Assembly: GCA_948560485.1 (NCBI GenBank)
Contig: CAOXUF010000141.1
Coordinates: 1-6,056 of the forward strand
Source of the DNA: an uncultured Eubacterium sp.
Lineage (GTDB): Bacteria > Bacillota_A > Clostridia > Lachnospirales > Lachnospiraceae
Length of the DNA: 6,056 bases
Direction: 5' to 3'
Position numbers and translations under genes: made by a program. The notes below the pieces were generated by a model. It had not been told where the DNA came from, made no database searches, and saw only the letters and a list, made by a program, of their open reading frames with translations. This document shows positions 1-5,965 of the stretch, in pieces (positions within the stretch are counted from its first letter, which is position 1; every line of letters begins with the position of its first letter).

Positions 1-60
1 ATTGCTGACCGGGGTTCCGGTGGCGAACACGATGCCGCGCCCGCCGGTGATTTCAGAGAG
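1..60 (-). pseudogene. fragment of a conjugative-element SNF2-type helicase/DNA methylase
   Basis: Read on the minus strand from 60 to 1, this stretch is open and encodes LSEITGGRGIVFATGTPVSN. I recognise this as a helicase-core segment of the giant SNF2-like helicase/methylase proteins of Firmicute integrative conjugative elements; the FATGTPVSN part is the motif typical of superfamily 2 helicases (a variant of the SAT motif). The reading frame continues past base 1, so the C-terminal side lies outside the window. On the N-terminal side it fails: the frame gives two more codons and then a stop at 67-69. GC falls from 39/60 to 27/110 at the same place. The gene is therefore cut at about base 60 and cannot make a complete helicase from this copy. 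The identification rests on about 20 residues, but they are very characteristic. Confidence 0.75.
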
Positions 61-76
61 ATATTGTCAAGTGTGG

Positions 77-112
77 TTATAAACTTTTTCGTGCATTTTA
101 GCACATTTATAA
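77..112. repeat. AT-rich nested inverted repeat next to the left junction
   Basis: TTATAAA (77-83) is matched by its complement TTTATAA (106-112). Inside this pair lie GTGC (91-94) and GCAC (101-104), so the single strand could fold as a 7-bp outer and 4-bp inner stem with an asymmetric internal loop. No T-run follows on either strand, so it is not a convincing terminator for the regulator gene whose 3' end is at 171. The rest of 61-170 is AT-rich and without a gene. It lies just inside the junction with the helicase fragment and could be an element end or ordinary AT-rich spacer. Confidence 0.35.
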
Positions 113-170
113 AATTGCAGAAAAAATACGGTTGAAATTTTTAAAGTAAAAGAAAATCAGCGATTTAAAT

Positions 171-1025
171 TTATAATTGAGACTCTTTTATATGAACTCC
201 CACAAATTCTCTATATTCTTTTATTGTCATATTATAATAACCTTTGAATGCCTGTAAAAAACTGCTGAGACTGGCATACCCTACTGATTCTGCTATTTCA
301 TCCACGCTTAAGTTGCAATGAAGCAGAAAAGCTGTTGCTGCAGCCATACGGGAAGCCGTTCTTTTTTCCAAAAATCCACACCCGTAATATTTCTCTAATA
401 ACCGTTGGGTCTGACGGCGGCACATGCCTGTAATATCGCAGATATCATCTAATGTCAAATCCTTGTACCGATATAAAAATGCCTCTTCTATTTTTAACTG
501 TACAGGCTCAATTCCTGCTTTTTCCTGCGGGAGGACGGACACCATATTTCTTGCCAGTTGGACAAGATAACGTTGAAAACACGCATTTATAGAAATCGAA
601 TGACCAAACTTATGTGTGGCCAATTCTTCGTAAATCAACTGAATTGAGCAAATAATATTCTGAGTGTCCTGACCATACCAAAATGGATGGGTATGCAGAA
701 TATTGATAATGTGAGCTTTTTTTGACACAGGATTCTGATCGTCTATATAAAAATATAGACAATCCTCTTGTATGGGATCTGCCGGATCTGGATTCTGCTC
801 ATGTTCAATGTCAGGGCCTGTGACAAATAAGATACCCGGTGAAAGGTCATAGTTTTTTCCTTGGGAAATCAATGTCCCTTTTCCCCCATAAATATAATGC
901 ACCTCATAACTGTTTTTACTATGTTTGTGTTTTGGAATGGATTTTGCGATTTTTCCGTGCGTAATCATCAAAACATGTATTTTTTGATCTTCCAGTGTAA
1001 AAGAATAATTTACTTTAAGTTCCAT
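171..1025 (-). CDS. AraC-family transcriptional regulator with cupin-like sensor domain
   Basis: This 284-residue protein has the usual AraC/XylS-type length and layout. The N-terminal part (about residues 20-95) is a cupin-like sugar-sensing domain: KHKH at 32-35, a glutamate at 41, then GGKGTL at 48-52, a LSPG turn at 61-64 and a histidine at 75. The C-terminal hundred residues hold two helix-turn-helix units, LTLDDICDITGMCRRQTQRL (190-209) and LSVDEIAESVGYASLSSF (239-256), followed by the family-typical MTIKEYRE near 266-273. The ATG at 1025 is supported by AAGGAGA (1040-1034) eight bases upstream. The gene is divergent from the GH95 hydrolase across 183 bases, the classic arrangement of a local activator and its target, so I infer that it controls the hydrolase in response to an imported sugar. 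Ligand and sign of regulation cannot be read from the sequence. The family assignment is secure. Confidence 0.93.
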   Translation of the reverse strand: MELKVNYSFTLEDQKIHVLMITHGKIAKSIPKHKHSKNSYEVHYIYGGKGTLISQGKNYDLSPGILFVTGPDIEHEQNPDPADPIQEDCLYFYIDDQNPVSKKAHIINILHTHPFWYGQDTQNIICSIQLIYEELATHKFGHSISINACFQRYLVQLARNMVSVLPQEKAGIEPVQLKIEEAFLYRYKDLTLDDICDITGMCRRQTQRLLEKYYGCGFLEKRTASRMAAATAFLLHCNLSVDEIAESVGYASLSSFLQAFKGYYNMTIKEYREFVGVHIKESQL

Positions 1026-1049
1026 GATAATCGTCTCCTTCTTGCAATA

Positions 1050-1078
1050 ATTATAAAATTATTTTATTGTACCTGCAA
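1050..1078 (-). promoter_or_regulatory. probable promoter of the AraC-family gene
   Basis: On the minus strand a perfect TATAAT (bases 1055-1050) lies 17 bases downstream of TTGCAG (1078-1073), a half-consensus -35 box that keeps the TTG. Transcription would begin near 1043, giving a leader of under 20 bases that holds only the ribosome binding site. Two palindromes overlap this promoter (annotated separately), so self-regulation is possible. Confidence 0.55.
1053..1067. promoter_or_regulatory. palindrome between the -10 and -35 boxes of the regulator promoter
   Basis: ATAAAAT (1053-1059), a central T, and ATTTTAT (1061-1067) form a perfect 7-bp-arm palindrome. It overlaps the -10 box and the spacer of the regulator promoter. 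A protein bound here would block that promoter, but AT-only palindromes arise easily by chance in DNA of this composition. Confidence 0.3.
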
Positions 1079-1084
1079 TGGTAC
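1069..1084. promoter_or_regulatory. GTACC/GGTAC inverted repeat over the regulator -35 box
   Basis: GTACC (1069-1073) and GGTAC (1080-1084) flank TGCAAT. The element covers the proposed -35 box of the AraC-family gene (1073-1078). Unlike the neighbouring AT-only palindrome it contains G and C in both arms, which makes it the better operator candidate of the two. The role is inferred from position alone. Confidence 0.35.
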
Positions 1085-1151
1085 TTTAGAAAATATGACA
1101 TAAATAAAGAAAATCTGTCACTATAGCCAATGTTAAATTTATGCGGAATTT

Positions 1152-1157
1152 TATAAT
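1152..1157 (+). promoter_or_regulatory. probable -10 box of the GH95 gene promoter
   Basis: A perfect TATAAT sits 51 bases before the hydrolase start codon. At 16-18 bases upstream the possible -35 hexamers (CAATGT, AATGTT, ATGTTA) do not resemble TTGACA. A good -10 without a -35 is the pattern expected of a promoter that needs an activator, consistent with the divergent AraC-family regulator. The start of transcription would fall near 1164, at the first copy of the 15-bp repeat. Confidence 0.5.
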
Positions 1158-1161
1158 ATGA

Positions 1162-1176
1162 ATATATGAAACATAT
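1162..1176. repeat. 15-bp repeat, copy 1 (possible operator or leader element)
   Basis: ATATATGAAACATAT occurs here and again, base for base, at 1205-1219. Each copy contains a 5-bp inverted repeat, ATATG-AAA-CATAT; in this copy the symmetry extends to 6 bp (TATATG/CATATA, 1163-1177). The start-to-start distance is 43 bp, close to four helical turns. This copy lies just downstream of the -10 box, at the expected transcription start. It could be a regulator half-site or an RNA hairpin at the extreme 5' end of the mRNA. Confidence 0.5.
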
Positions 1177-1204
1177 ACATTTCAACAACAATAGGAGGCG
1201 ATAG
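1166..1204 (+). other. possible 12-codon upstream ORF overlapping the GH95 ribosome binding site
   Basis: An ATG inside repeat copy 1 opens a frame encoding MKHIHFNNNRRR and ends in TAG at 1202-1204, four bases before the hydrolase ATG at 1209. Its two AGG codons are the AGGAGG of the hydrolase ribosome binding site, and its first four residues, MKHI, are identical to those of the hydrolase because both starts lie in the 15-bp repeat. It has no ribosome binding site of its own. With transcription starting near 1164 it would be nearly leaderless. It may be a by-product of the repeat and never translated. Confidence 0.2.
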
Positions 1205-1219
1205 ATATATGAAACATAT
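1205..1219. repeat. 15-bp repeat, copy 2, covering the GH95 start codon
   Basis: This is an exact second copy of ATATATGAAACATAT. It contains the ATG at 1209-1211 and codons 2-3 of the hydrolase, so the start codon lies in one arm of the ATATG/CATAT inverted repeat. A protein bound here would sit on the start of the gene, and an RNA hairpin here would enclose the start codon, though a five-pair AU-rich stem is weak. Confidence 0.5.
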
Positions 1220-3698
1220 CTTAGAAATGCTGTATCCATCATCATGGTGGCATGATTTATGGCGTGAAGGACTCGCAACGGGAAATGGTATAACCGGGGC
1301 AAATTTGTATGGCGGTGCAAAGAGGGAGATTTTACAGTTAGGACGACATGACTTATGGTATAACGGTTCACAGGAAGATGTCCCAGACGTGCATGAAGCA
1401 TTCATCAGGCAGCGGCAGAAAATGAACGAAGGAAATTTTCGTGAGGCAAGTTGGGAGATTGTAAATGCATTAAAGGAGGCTGGATATACTTCACGCCTGG
1501 AATCCCCACTGCCGGCAGCTAACCTTATTGTAGAACAGAAGCCAATCAAAGGTTTTCGCTCTTTTAAGCGTCAGCTTGACATGGAACATGCTGTGGCCAT
1601 GCAGCAATGGAATGATGCTCATATGACTATGCGCCGTGAAGTATTCGTATCCCGGGCAGAGGATATGGTGGTCTACCGACTTTACGCAGAGAATGCCGGA
1701 AATTCAAAAGAATTGATAGAATATCAATTGGAACTGGATGCATTCCACAATGAGGGAGAGACGGCGAACGATGCAATACAGGCTGTGTGGAAAAATGCAC
1801 AGACAAATGCAGTTTGTGAGAATATACATACGGGATATCTGTACTTTAATTCTAACCGGCCTCAAAAAAATACCCCGTATACGGATTTCGGCGTTGTAGC
1901 AAAAATCTCTATTGCAGATGGTGCCTTGGAATGCATGGAAAACAAGCTAAAAATAATGGCTGCTAACCAAGTTCTGATTACCATTTGTCTGTATGTGAAC
2001 GAGGAAAAACAGAACGCATGGCAACGTCTTCATGACAAATTGGAATCCCAGTCCAAAAATTTTGAGGAACTGCTTGCTGACAGTTCGGTGATTCACAAAG
2101 CTTTATATCATAGCGCAAAACTGCATTTAGGAGACAGTGAGAATCAGGTTACATGGAACAAAACCAACGAGGAACTGGTAATGGAAGCATTTGCAGATAA
2201 GCAATCTCCGGAACTAATCGACAAATTATGGCATTATGGCAGATATTTATTTATCTGTGGCAGCAACCCTGCTGCCAATCCATTCCCTCTTTATGGGTTG
2301 TGGGGAGGCGGATATCAACTGCAATGGCCTCACAATATGGCAAATGAAAATCTTCAGATGATTTATTGGCATAGCTTGTGCGGGAATCTGATAGAGTACA
2401 ATCAGGCAATTTTTAAATATATGAATGACAGGATTCCGGCATTTAAAGAGAATGCCCGAAAGCTGTTCGGCATTAATGGCATTTACATGACGGCAGGCAC
2501 TACCCCGGGAGTATCCGCTCCTACCCAGATTGTTCCTGTAATCATTAACTGGGTAGGTGCCAGCGGATGGATTGCCCAGCATTATTATCAGTATCTGCTT
2601 TACACACGGGACGCAGAATTTGCTCGGAATATCATGTTGCCATATATGGACGGTGTGGCGGCATTTTATGAGGAATTCATACAGTTTACAGTAGACGAAG
2701 CAGGCTGTGAGCGGCTTAAATTCTATCCCAGTGTATCTCCGGAAAATACACCCGGTAACTTTATGCCTCCTGATGGTACACAACAGATGGCACATCCCAT
2801 GCCTACAACCATCAATTCCACTATAGATCTTTCGATAATAAAGGAGTTTTTTATCAATCTCCTTGCTATCACAAAAATATATGAAGATATGCCATTTATA
2901 CAGGAACGCATTGACAAATGGAAACGAATCCTGCAGTCTATACCGGAATTTAAGAAGAATGAAAAGGGAGCCATTAAGGAATGGCAGGAAGATATTTTCG
3001 AAGACAGATATGATCACCGGCACTTGTCCCATATTTATCCGGTATTTCCAGGATATGAACTGTATCCTGAAAAGAATCCTGAGGAAATCGAGGCATACGA
3101 GAAAGCAGTCAGCCTGCGCAGGGTAGATGCCCAAACTGGTTGGTCTATGGCTCATATGGCATCCATCTATGCCCGATTCCGCAATGGACAAGCGGCAATG
3201 GAATGCCTTGATAACATGGCGAAAAGTTCACTGTTAAATAACTTCTTTACATTACATAATGATTGGCGGGGTATGAATATTTCCCTGACAGTAGATCCGG
3301 CGGTCGTACAGTTGGATGCGATTCTTGGATATGTGAATGCTGTTCAGGAGATGCTTTTGTATTCGTCACCGGGATATATTGCGCTTCTTCCTGCACTGGA
3401 GGACAGGCTGTCCGTAGGAGAAGTAGAGAATTTTCGCTATTGTGATGGTCTCCTGCATATGAGATGGAACCAGAAGAAAAAATATTTGGAATGTGAAATC
3501 ACTCCATTAAGGGTTCATAAAGTACAGATTGTTCTGCCTGATTTCGTAGATATGGTAGAGTGGAGACAGACTGGCACGGTACAAATAACTAAGATACGGA
3601 ACAATGTATGGGAAGTGGAATTTCGGTCATCAGAATTGAAGGCAGTGCATCTCCTGTCCAGAGATATCGCAGATAATGCGGTTTTGCAGGACCATTGA
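1209..3698 (+). CDS. GH95-family glycoside hydrolase (alpha-L-fucosidase-like), intracellular
   Basis: The 829-residue protein has the GH95 plan: an N-terminal beta-sandwich domain with GLATGNGITGANLYGG at 21-36 and QLGRHDLWYNG at 43-53, an (alpha/alpha)6 barrel from about 290 to 720, and a C-terminal beta domain. The catalytic positions known from the Bifidobacterium alpha-1,2-L-fucosidase AfcA appear to be kept: NENLQM gives N379 and N381 (AfcA N421/N423), SVSPEN gives the general acid E512 (E566), and VQLD gives D703 (D766). HRHLSH (603-608) is also typical. Surrounding residues differ from the usual forms: QMIYWH replaces QMNYWP, and LDAILG replaces the familiar DGNFG. GH95 enzymes release alpha-L-fucose or alpha-L-galactose by inversion; which applies here cannot be told. 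There is no signal peptide, so the substrate must be imported. The ATG at 1209 has AGGAGG (1193-1198) ten bases upstream. It is probably controlled by the divergent AraC-family protein. Confidence 0.92.
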   Translation: MKHILEMLYPSSWWHDLWREGLATGNGITGANLYGGAKREILQLGRHDLWYNGSQEDVPDVHEAFIRQRQKMNEGNFREASWEIVNALKEAGYTSRLESPLPAANLIVEQKPIKGFRSFKRQLDMEHAVAMQQWNDAHMTMRREVFVSRAEDMVVYRLYAENAGNSKELIEYQLELDAFHNEGETANDAIQAVWKNAQTNAVCENIHTGYLYFNSNRPQKNTPYTDFGVVAKISIADGALECMENKLKIMAANQVLITICLYVNEEKQNAWQRLHDKLESQSKNFEELLADSSVIHKALYHSAKLHLGDSENQVTWNKTNEELVMEAFADKQSPELIDKLWHYGRYLFICGSNPAANPFPLYGLWGGGYQLQWPHNMANENLQMIYWHSLCGNLIEYNQAIFKYMNDRIPAFKENARKLFGINGIYMTAGTTPGVSAPTQIVPVIINWVGASGWIAQHYYQYLLYTRDAEFARNIMLPYMDGVAAFYEEFIQFTVDEAGCERLKFYPSVSPENTPGNFMPPDGTQQMAHPMPTTINSTIDLSIIKEFFINLLAITKIYEDMPFIQERIDKWKRILQSIPEFKKNEKGAIKEWQEDIFEDRYDHRHLSHIYPVFPGYELYPEKNPEEIEAYEKAVSLRRVDAQTGWSMAHMASIYARFRNGQAAMECLDNMAKSSLLNNFFTLHNDWRGMNISLTVDPAVVQLDAILGYVNAVQEMLLYSSPGYIALLPALEDRLSVGEVENFRYCDGLLHMRWNQKKKYLECEITPLRVHKVQIVLPDFVDMVEWRQTGTVQITKIRNNVWEVEFRSSELKAVHLLSRDIADNAVLQDH

Positions 3699-3742
3699 TG
3701 TCTTAATAAGACAGTGATATTTACAAGTGGAAATTTTACTGT
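3699..3742 (+). other. two overlapping inverted repeats after the GH95 gene
   Basis: Directly after the stop codon, TGTCTT (3699-3704) and AAGACA (3708-3713) could form a 6-bp stem with a 3-base loop. Overlapping it, ACAGTGATATTT (3711-3722) can pair with AAATTTTACTGT (3731-3742) with one mismatch and one G-U pair. The two folds share bases 3711-3713 and exclude each other. Neither is followed by a T-run, so a Rho-independent terminator is doubtful; transcription may continue into the membrane-protein gene at 3811. The rest of the 112-base gap shows nothing else beyond that gene's ribosome binding site. Confidence 0.3.
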
Positions 3743-3810
3743 TATCATGGATTATCAGGAGCTTCAAATTCGTGGGCAGAGAAATTTAGGAAAGAAATGG
3801 AGTTGTAATA

Positions 3811-4443
3811 TTGAATAAGTGTTTTTTGCGTCCGCCGCATTTTACAAAGCGGCTCCTATTAATGATCTTAGGTGTTTGGGTTCAGGGTTTCGGGCTGTCG
3901 ATTTTAAGAACCGTAAATCTTGGCGTTGACCCATGCTCCTGCCTAACGCAGGGTGTGGCGAATTATTTACCTTTCAGTTTTGGAACATGCCAGCTTTTGT
4001 GCCATCTGATCACTTTTATATTTGTGATCCGGTATGATATGAGCTACATAGGTTTTGGGACAGTCGGAAATATGTGTTTTTTAGGGTACATATCGGATTT
4101 ATTTGCATGGATTTGGAATCATGTGCTGCCGGCCGGATTTTTTGCGACTGCACCGGTACGTTATTTTATAATGATTCCGGGACTTGCCGTGTTTCTTTTC
4201 GGAGCTGCTGCATATATGTGTTCCGGACTGGGTTCCTCTCCATATGACGCATTACCGTTTATCATATCAAAACATGTAACACGAATCTCCTTTGAGACTG
4301 TAAGAATATTGTGGGACATGGCTTTTATGGCAGTCGGTTTTTTGCTTGGGGGAACAATGGGAATCGTAACGGTAGCGGTCGCCTTCTTTTGCGGTCCTGT
4401 AGTCGCGCGGGTCCAAAGAAAACTGGAACGTATTATCGCTTAA
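3811..4443 (+). CDS. YczE/YyaS/YitT-type integral membrane protein
   Basis: The protein has 210 residues, close to the usual length for the YczE-type family. About five membrane segments are visible: roughly 14-32, 57-73, 79-100, 117-138 and one long or split segment at 165-197. The conserved signature appears twice, as NLGVDPCSCL (36-45) and GLGSSPYDAL (139-148), each followed by a segment of the form FSFGT or ISFET and then a hydrophobic helix. This points to an internally duplicated fold. The start is the TTG at 3811, preferred because GGAG (3799-3802) lies eight bases upstream; the next in-frame methionine, at residue 18, would remove the start of the first helix. The biochemical role of the family is unsettled; YczE in Bacillus has been tied to secondary-metabolite production, and transport is only a guess. 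It lies 15 bases before the radical SAM remnant, so the two were probably co-transcribed. Confidence 0.85.
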   Translation: MNKCFLRPPHFTKRLLLMILGVWVQGFGLSILRTVNLGVDPCSCLTQGVANYLPFSFGTCQLLCHLITFIFVIRYDMSYIGFGTVGNMCFLGYISDLFAWIWNHVLPAGFFATAPVRYFIMIPGLAVFLFGAAAYMCSGLGSSPYDALPFIISKHVTRISFETVRILWDMAFMAVGFLLGGTMGIVTVAVAFFCGPVVARVQRKLERIIA

Positions 4444-4458
4444 AGTTGGAAAGCTTCC

Positions 4459-5094
4459 ATGAATATCCTGCTGATCGCAGTCAATGCAAAATACATCCAT
4501 TCCAATCCTGCCGTATTTTCCTTAAAGGCCTGTGCCGGAGAATATGGCAGGTATGTCTCGGTATTGGAATTTACCATTAATCAAACGGTTTCTTACCTAC
4601 TGCGGGGAATTTATAAAAGACATCCAGACGTGGCGGCATTTTCCTATTATATCCGGAACCACACGCTGCTCGACCAGTTGATTCCCGGTCTTCATAAAAT
4701 CCTGCCGGATACAGATATCTGGGCAGGAAGACCGGAGATCTTCTACGATACGGACGAAGTGCTGCAAAAATGGAAACTGCGGGGCGTTATGACAGGCGCA
4801 GGAGAAGCATCCTTTTACCGCCTATGTGCCGCTTATACATCCGGGAAACAGGAAATACTGCCGGCTGTGCTTGGCGGAGCGGGTACAAAACGGTTTCTCG
4901 TGCTGTTATTGCCTTTCTTCCATTGAAAAAAACGATGGTTTTCCATTCTGTCCCGCGTGTTTTAAATGAACTTGTTTTTTTCTGGACAGGCGGGTTCCCA
5001 GATGAAATTTGTAGACCGCACATTTAGCTGCAAAAAGAATCATGCGCTTCCCATTTTGCGCTGTATTTCAGAACATGACAACGATATTACAAAT
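4459..5094 (+). pseudogene. decayed B12-binding radical SAM protein (DUF4080 type)
   Basis: From the ATG at 4459 the first 135 or so codons encode the N-terminal B12-binding domain of this family: MNILLIAVNAKYIHSN at the start, then KRHPDVAAFSYYIRN, WAGRPEIFYD where the family has a WLGGPE-like motif, and GVMTGAGEASF. The original frame stops at 4924-4926. Further family blocks follow in other frames: FSCCYCLSSIEK (from 4895), KTMVFHSVPRVLNELVFF (from about 4929), LDRRVP (from 4982) and MKFVDRTFSCKKNHAL (from 5002). Going between them needs one extra base in the 7-A run at 4926-4932, one lost from the 7-T run at 4975-4981, and one lost at the CCC of 4997-4999. About 50 family residues before the cysteine motif are missing, and the first cysteine of CX3CX2C is lost. 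Homology ends near TN at 5092-5094, so the C-terminal half is gone. The product cannot be a working radical SAM enzyme. Confidence 0.82.
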
Positions 5095-5104
5095 TTAATT
5101 TACA

Positions 5105-5155
5105 TTAAAATAAAAAAGGCTTTCCCTCCCTGTACTTTATACGAGAAAGAAGCCT
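5105..5155 (-). terminator. probable Rho-independent terminator downstream of the relaxase fragment
   Basis: Read on the minus strand, AGGCTT (5155-5150) and AAGCCT (5122-5117) can form a 6-bp stem. TTTC (5121-5124) and GAAA (5145-5148) offer an alternative inner extension. The stem is followed directly by TTTTTTATTTTAAT (from 5117 down). The long loop is atypical, but the stem plus T-tract sits 130 bases after the relaxase stop codon on the right strand. The rest of 5095-5284 holds no gene that I can support. Confidence 0.55.
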
Positions 5156-5284
5156 GTTACTTTTTCCACAGTGAAATTATGTCACATGCTCCTACATATC
5201 ACTTTGACTATTTTTTAAATTTTTCTGTGATTCATGGTCTTTTTCCTGACCGGAAACATGCGCCTTTTTCTCTGCAAGGCTGCG

Positions 5285-5965
5285 CTACCTTGCCCCTTTA
5301 TCTTTCTGCCTTGCCTGATACACTCTGCTCGTTTCTCTTGCTTTTACTATCTGCTCTTTCTGCCTGAGCCTATCTCTGACGCTCATAGCATCCGTCACTT
5401 TGTCTCCGTAGTTTTTTTCATACTCTGCACAAGTCGCTTTATAATCAAGATACTCTCTTTTGGCTGCATTGAATTCTTTATAGAATGCCTGTGCGGTGTC
5501 AAATTTATATTCTTTCACGATAGAAGAAAGCCTCTTTTTCATATTGGAAATCTGGATGTCAATATTATCAATTTCCTGCTGTAATTCCTTTCGTCTGCCA
5601 CCCTTGAACATACCTGTACATTCAGATAATTCCTTTTTCAGCTTATCCAGTTTTTTCTCCCACTCAAAAATTGCCTTATTCTGTTGTTTAAGCCTGCTGT
5701 TAATTTCTTTTAGGCGAGGATATTTTCTCGCAAGTACGGAAGGCTTTGGCTGCGGCGACATTTCTGTTTCTACTTGCTTTGTTTCAACAGAAGTATGTTT
5801 TTGCTTCGCCTTGATCTGTTCAACAATGGATTCCCTGACTGTGACAGTGTTTTGGGGCTGCGGTTGTTCTGATTTATTCTGCACGTCCGTTTTCCGATAC
5901 GTATTTACAGGAAATACTATCTCCTTCCTTTCCGGCTGGACTTCCAGCTCACCTTTTGCATGGAC
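5285..5965 (-). pseudogene. C-terminal part of a MobA/MobL-type relaxase
   Basis: About 226 residues, from HAKGELEVQP near 5962 to the stop at 5285, match my memory of the C-terminal region of MobA/MobL-family mobilization proteins from Clostridia. A linker rich in Gln, Lys and Pro is followed by a long charged coiled-coil region (KEINSRLKQQNKAIFEWEKK, then KKELSECTGMFKGGRRKELQ) and the highly characteristic end, with VKEYKFDTAQAFYKEF, DYKATCAEYEKNYGDKV and VYQARQKDKGAR. The N-terminal relaxase domain, with its nicking tyrosine and metal-binding histidines, is absent. Upstream of about 5965 the frame merely reads the opposite strand of the recombinase fragment up to an ATG at 6028, which has no family support, so I treat the ATG as fortuitous. 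The C-terminal end looks intact and has its own terminator; this copy cannot nick DNA. It was probably part of a mobilizable transposon. Confidence 0.75.

Noticed and set aside
1096..1120. TGACA (1096-1100) and TGTCA (1116-1120) as an operator in the divergent region
   Set aside because: The arms are only five bases with a 15-base spacer, which is expected by chance at this length; weaker than the other candidates.
1051..1549. Two minus-strand open frames across the intergenic region and the start of the GH95 gene
   Set aside because: They lie opposite the conserved GH95 N-terminus and the divergent promoters, with no ribosome binding site or recognisable family.
2247..3191. A 314-codon open frame on the minus strand opposite the GH95 gene
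   Set aside because: It is wholly antisense to well-conserved GH95 coding sequence, has no recognisable domain and is rich in Cys, His and Ile in a way typical of shadow frames.
3747..3818. A 23-codon ORF from the ATG at 3747 to the TAA at 3816-3818
   Set aside because: There is no ribosome binding site upstream and no recognisable product. It overlaps the better supported TTG start of the membrane-protein gene.
5220..5264. A possible 14-codon peptide (MFPVRKKTMNHRKI) on the minus strand after the relaxase stop
   Set aside because: It is too short, has only a weak purine stretch upstream and no recognised counterpart.
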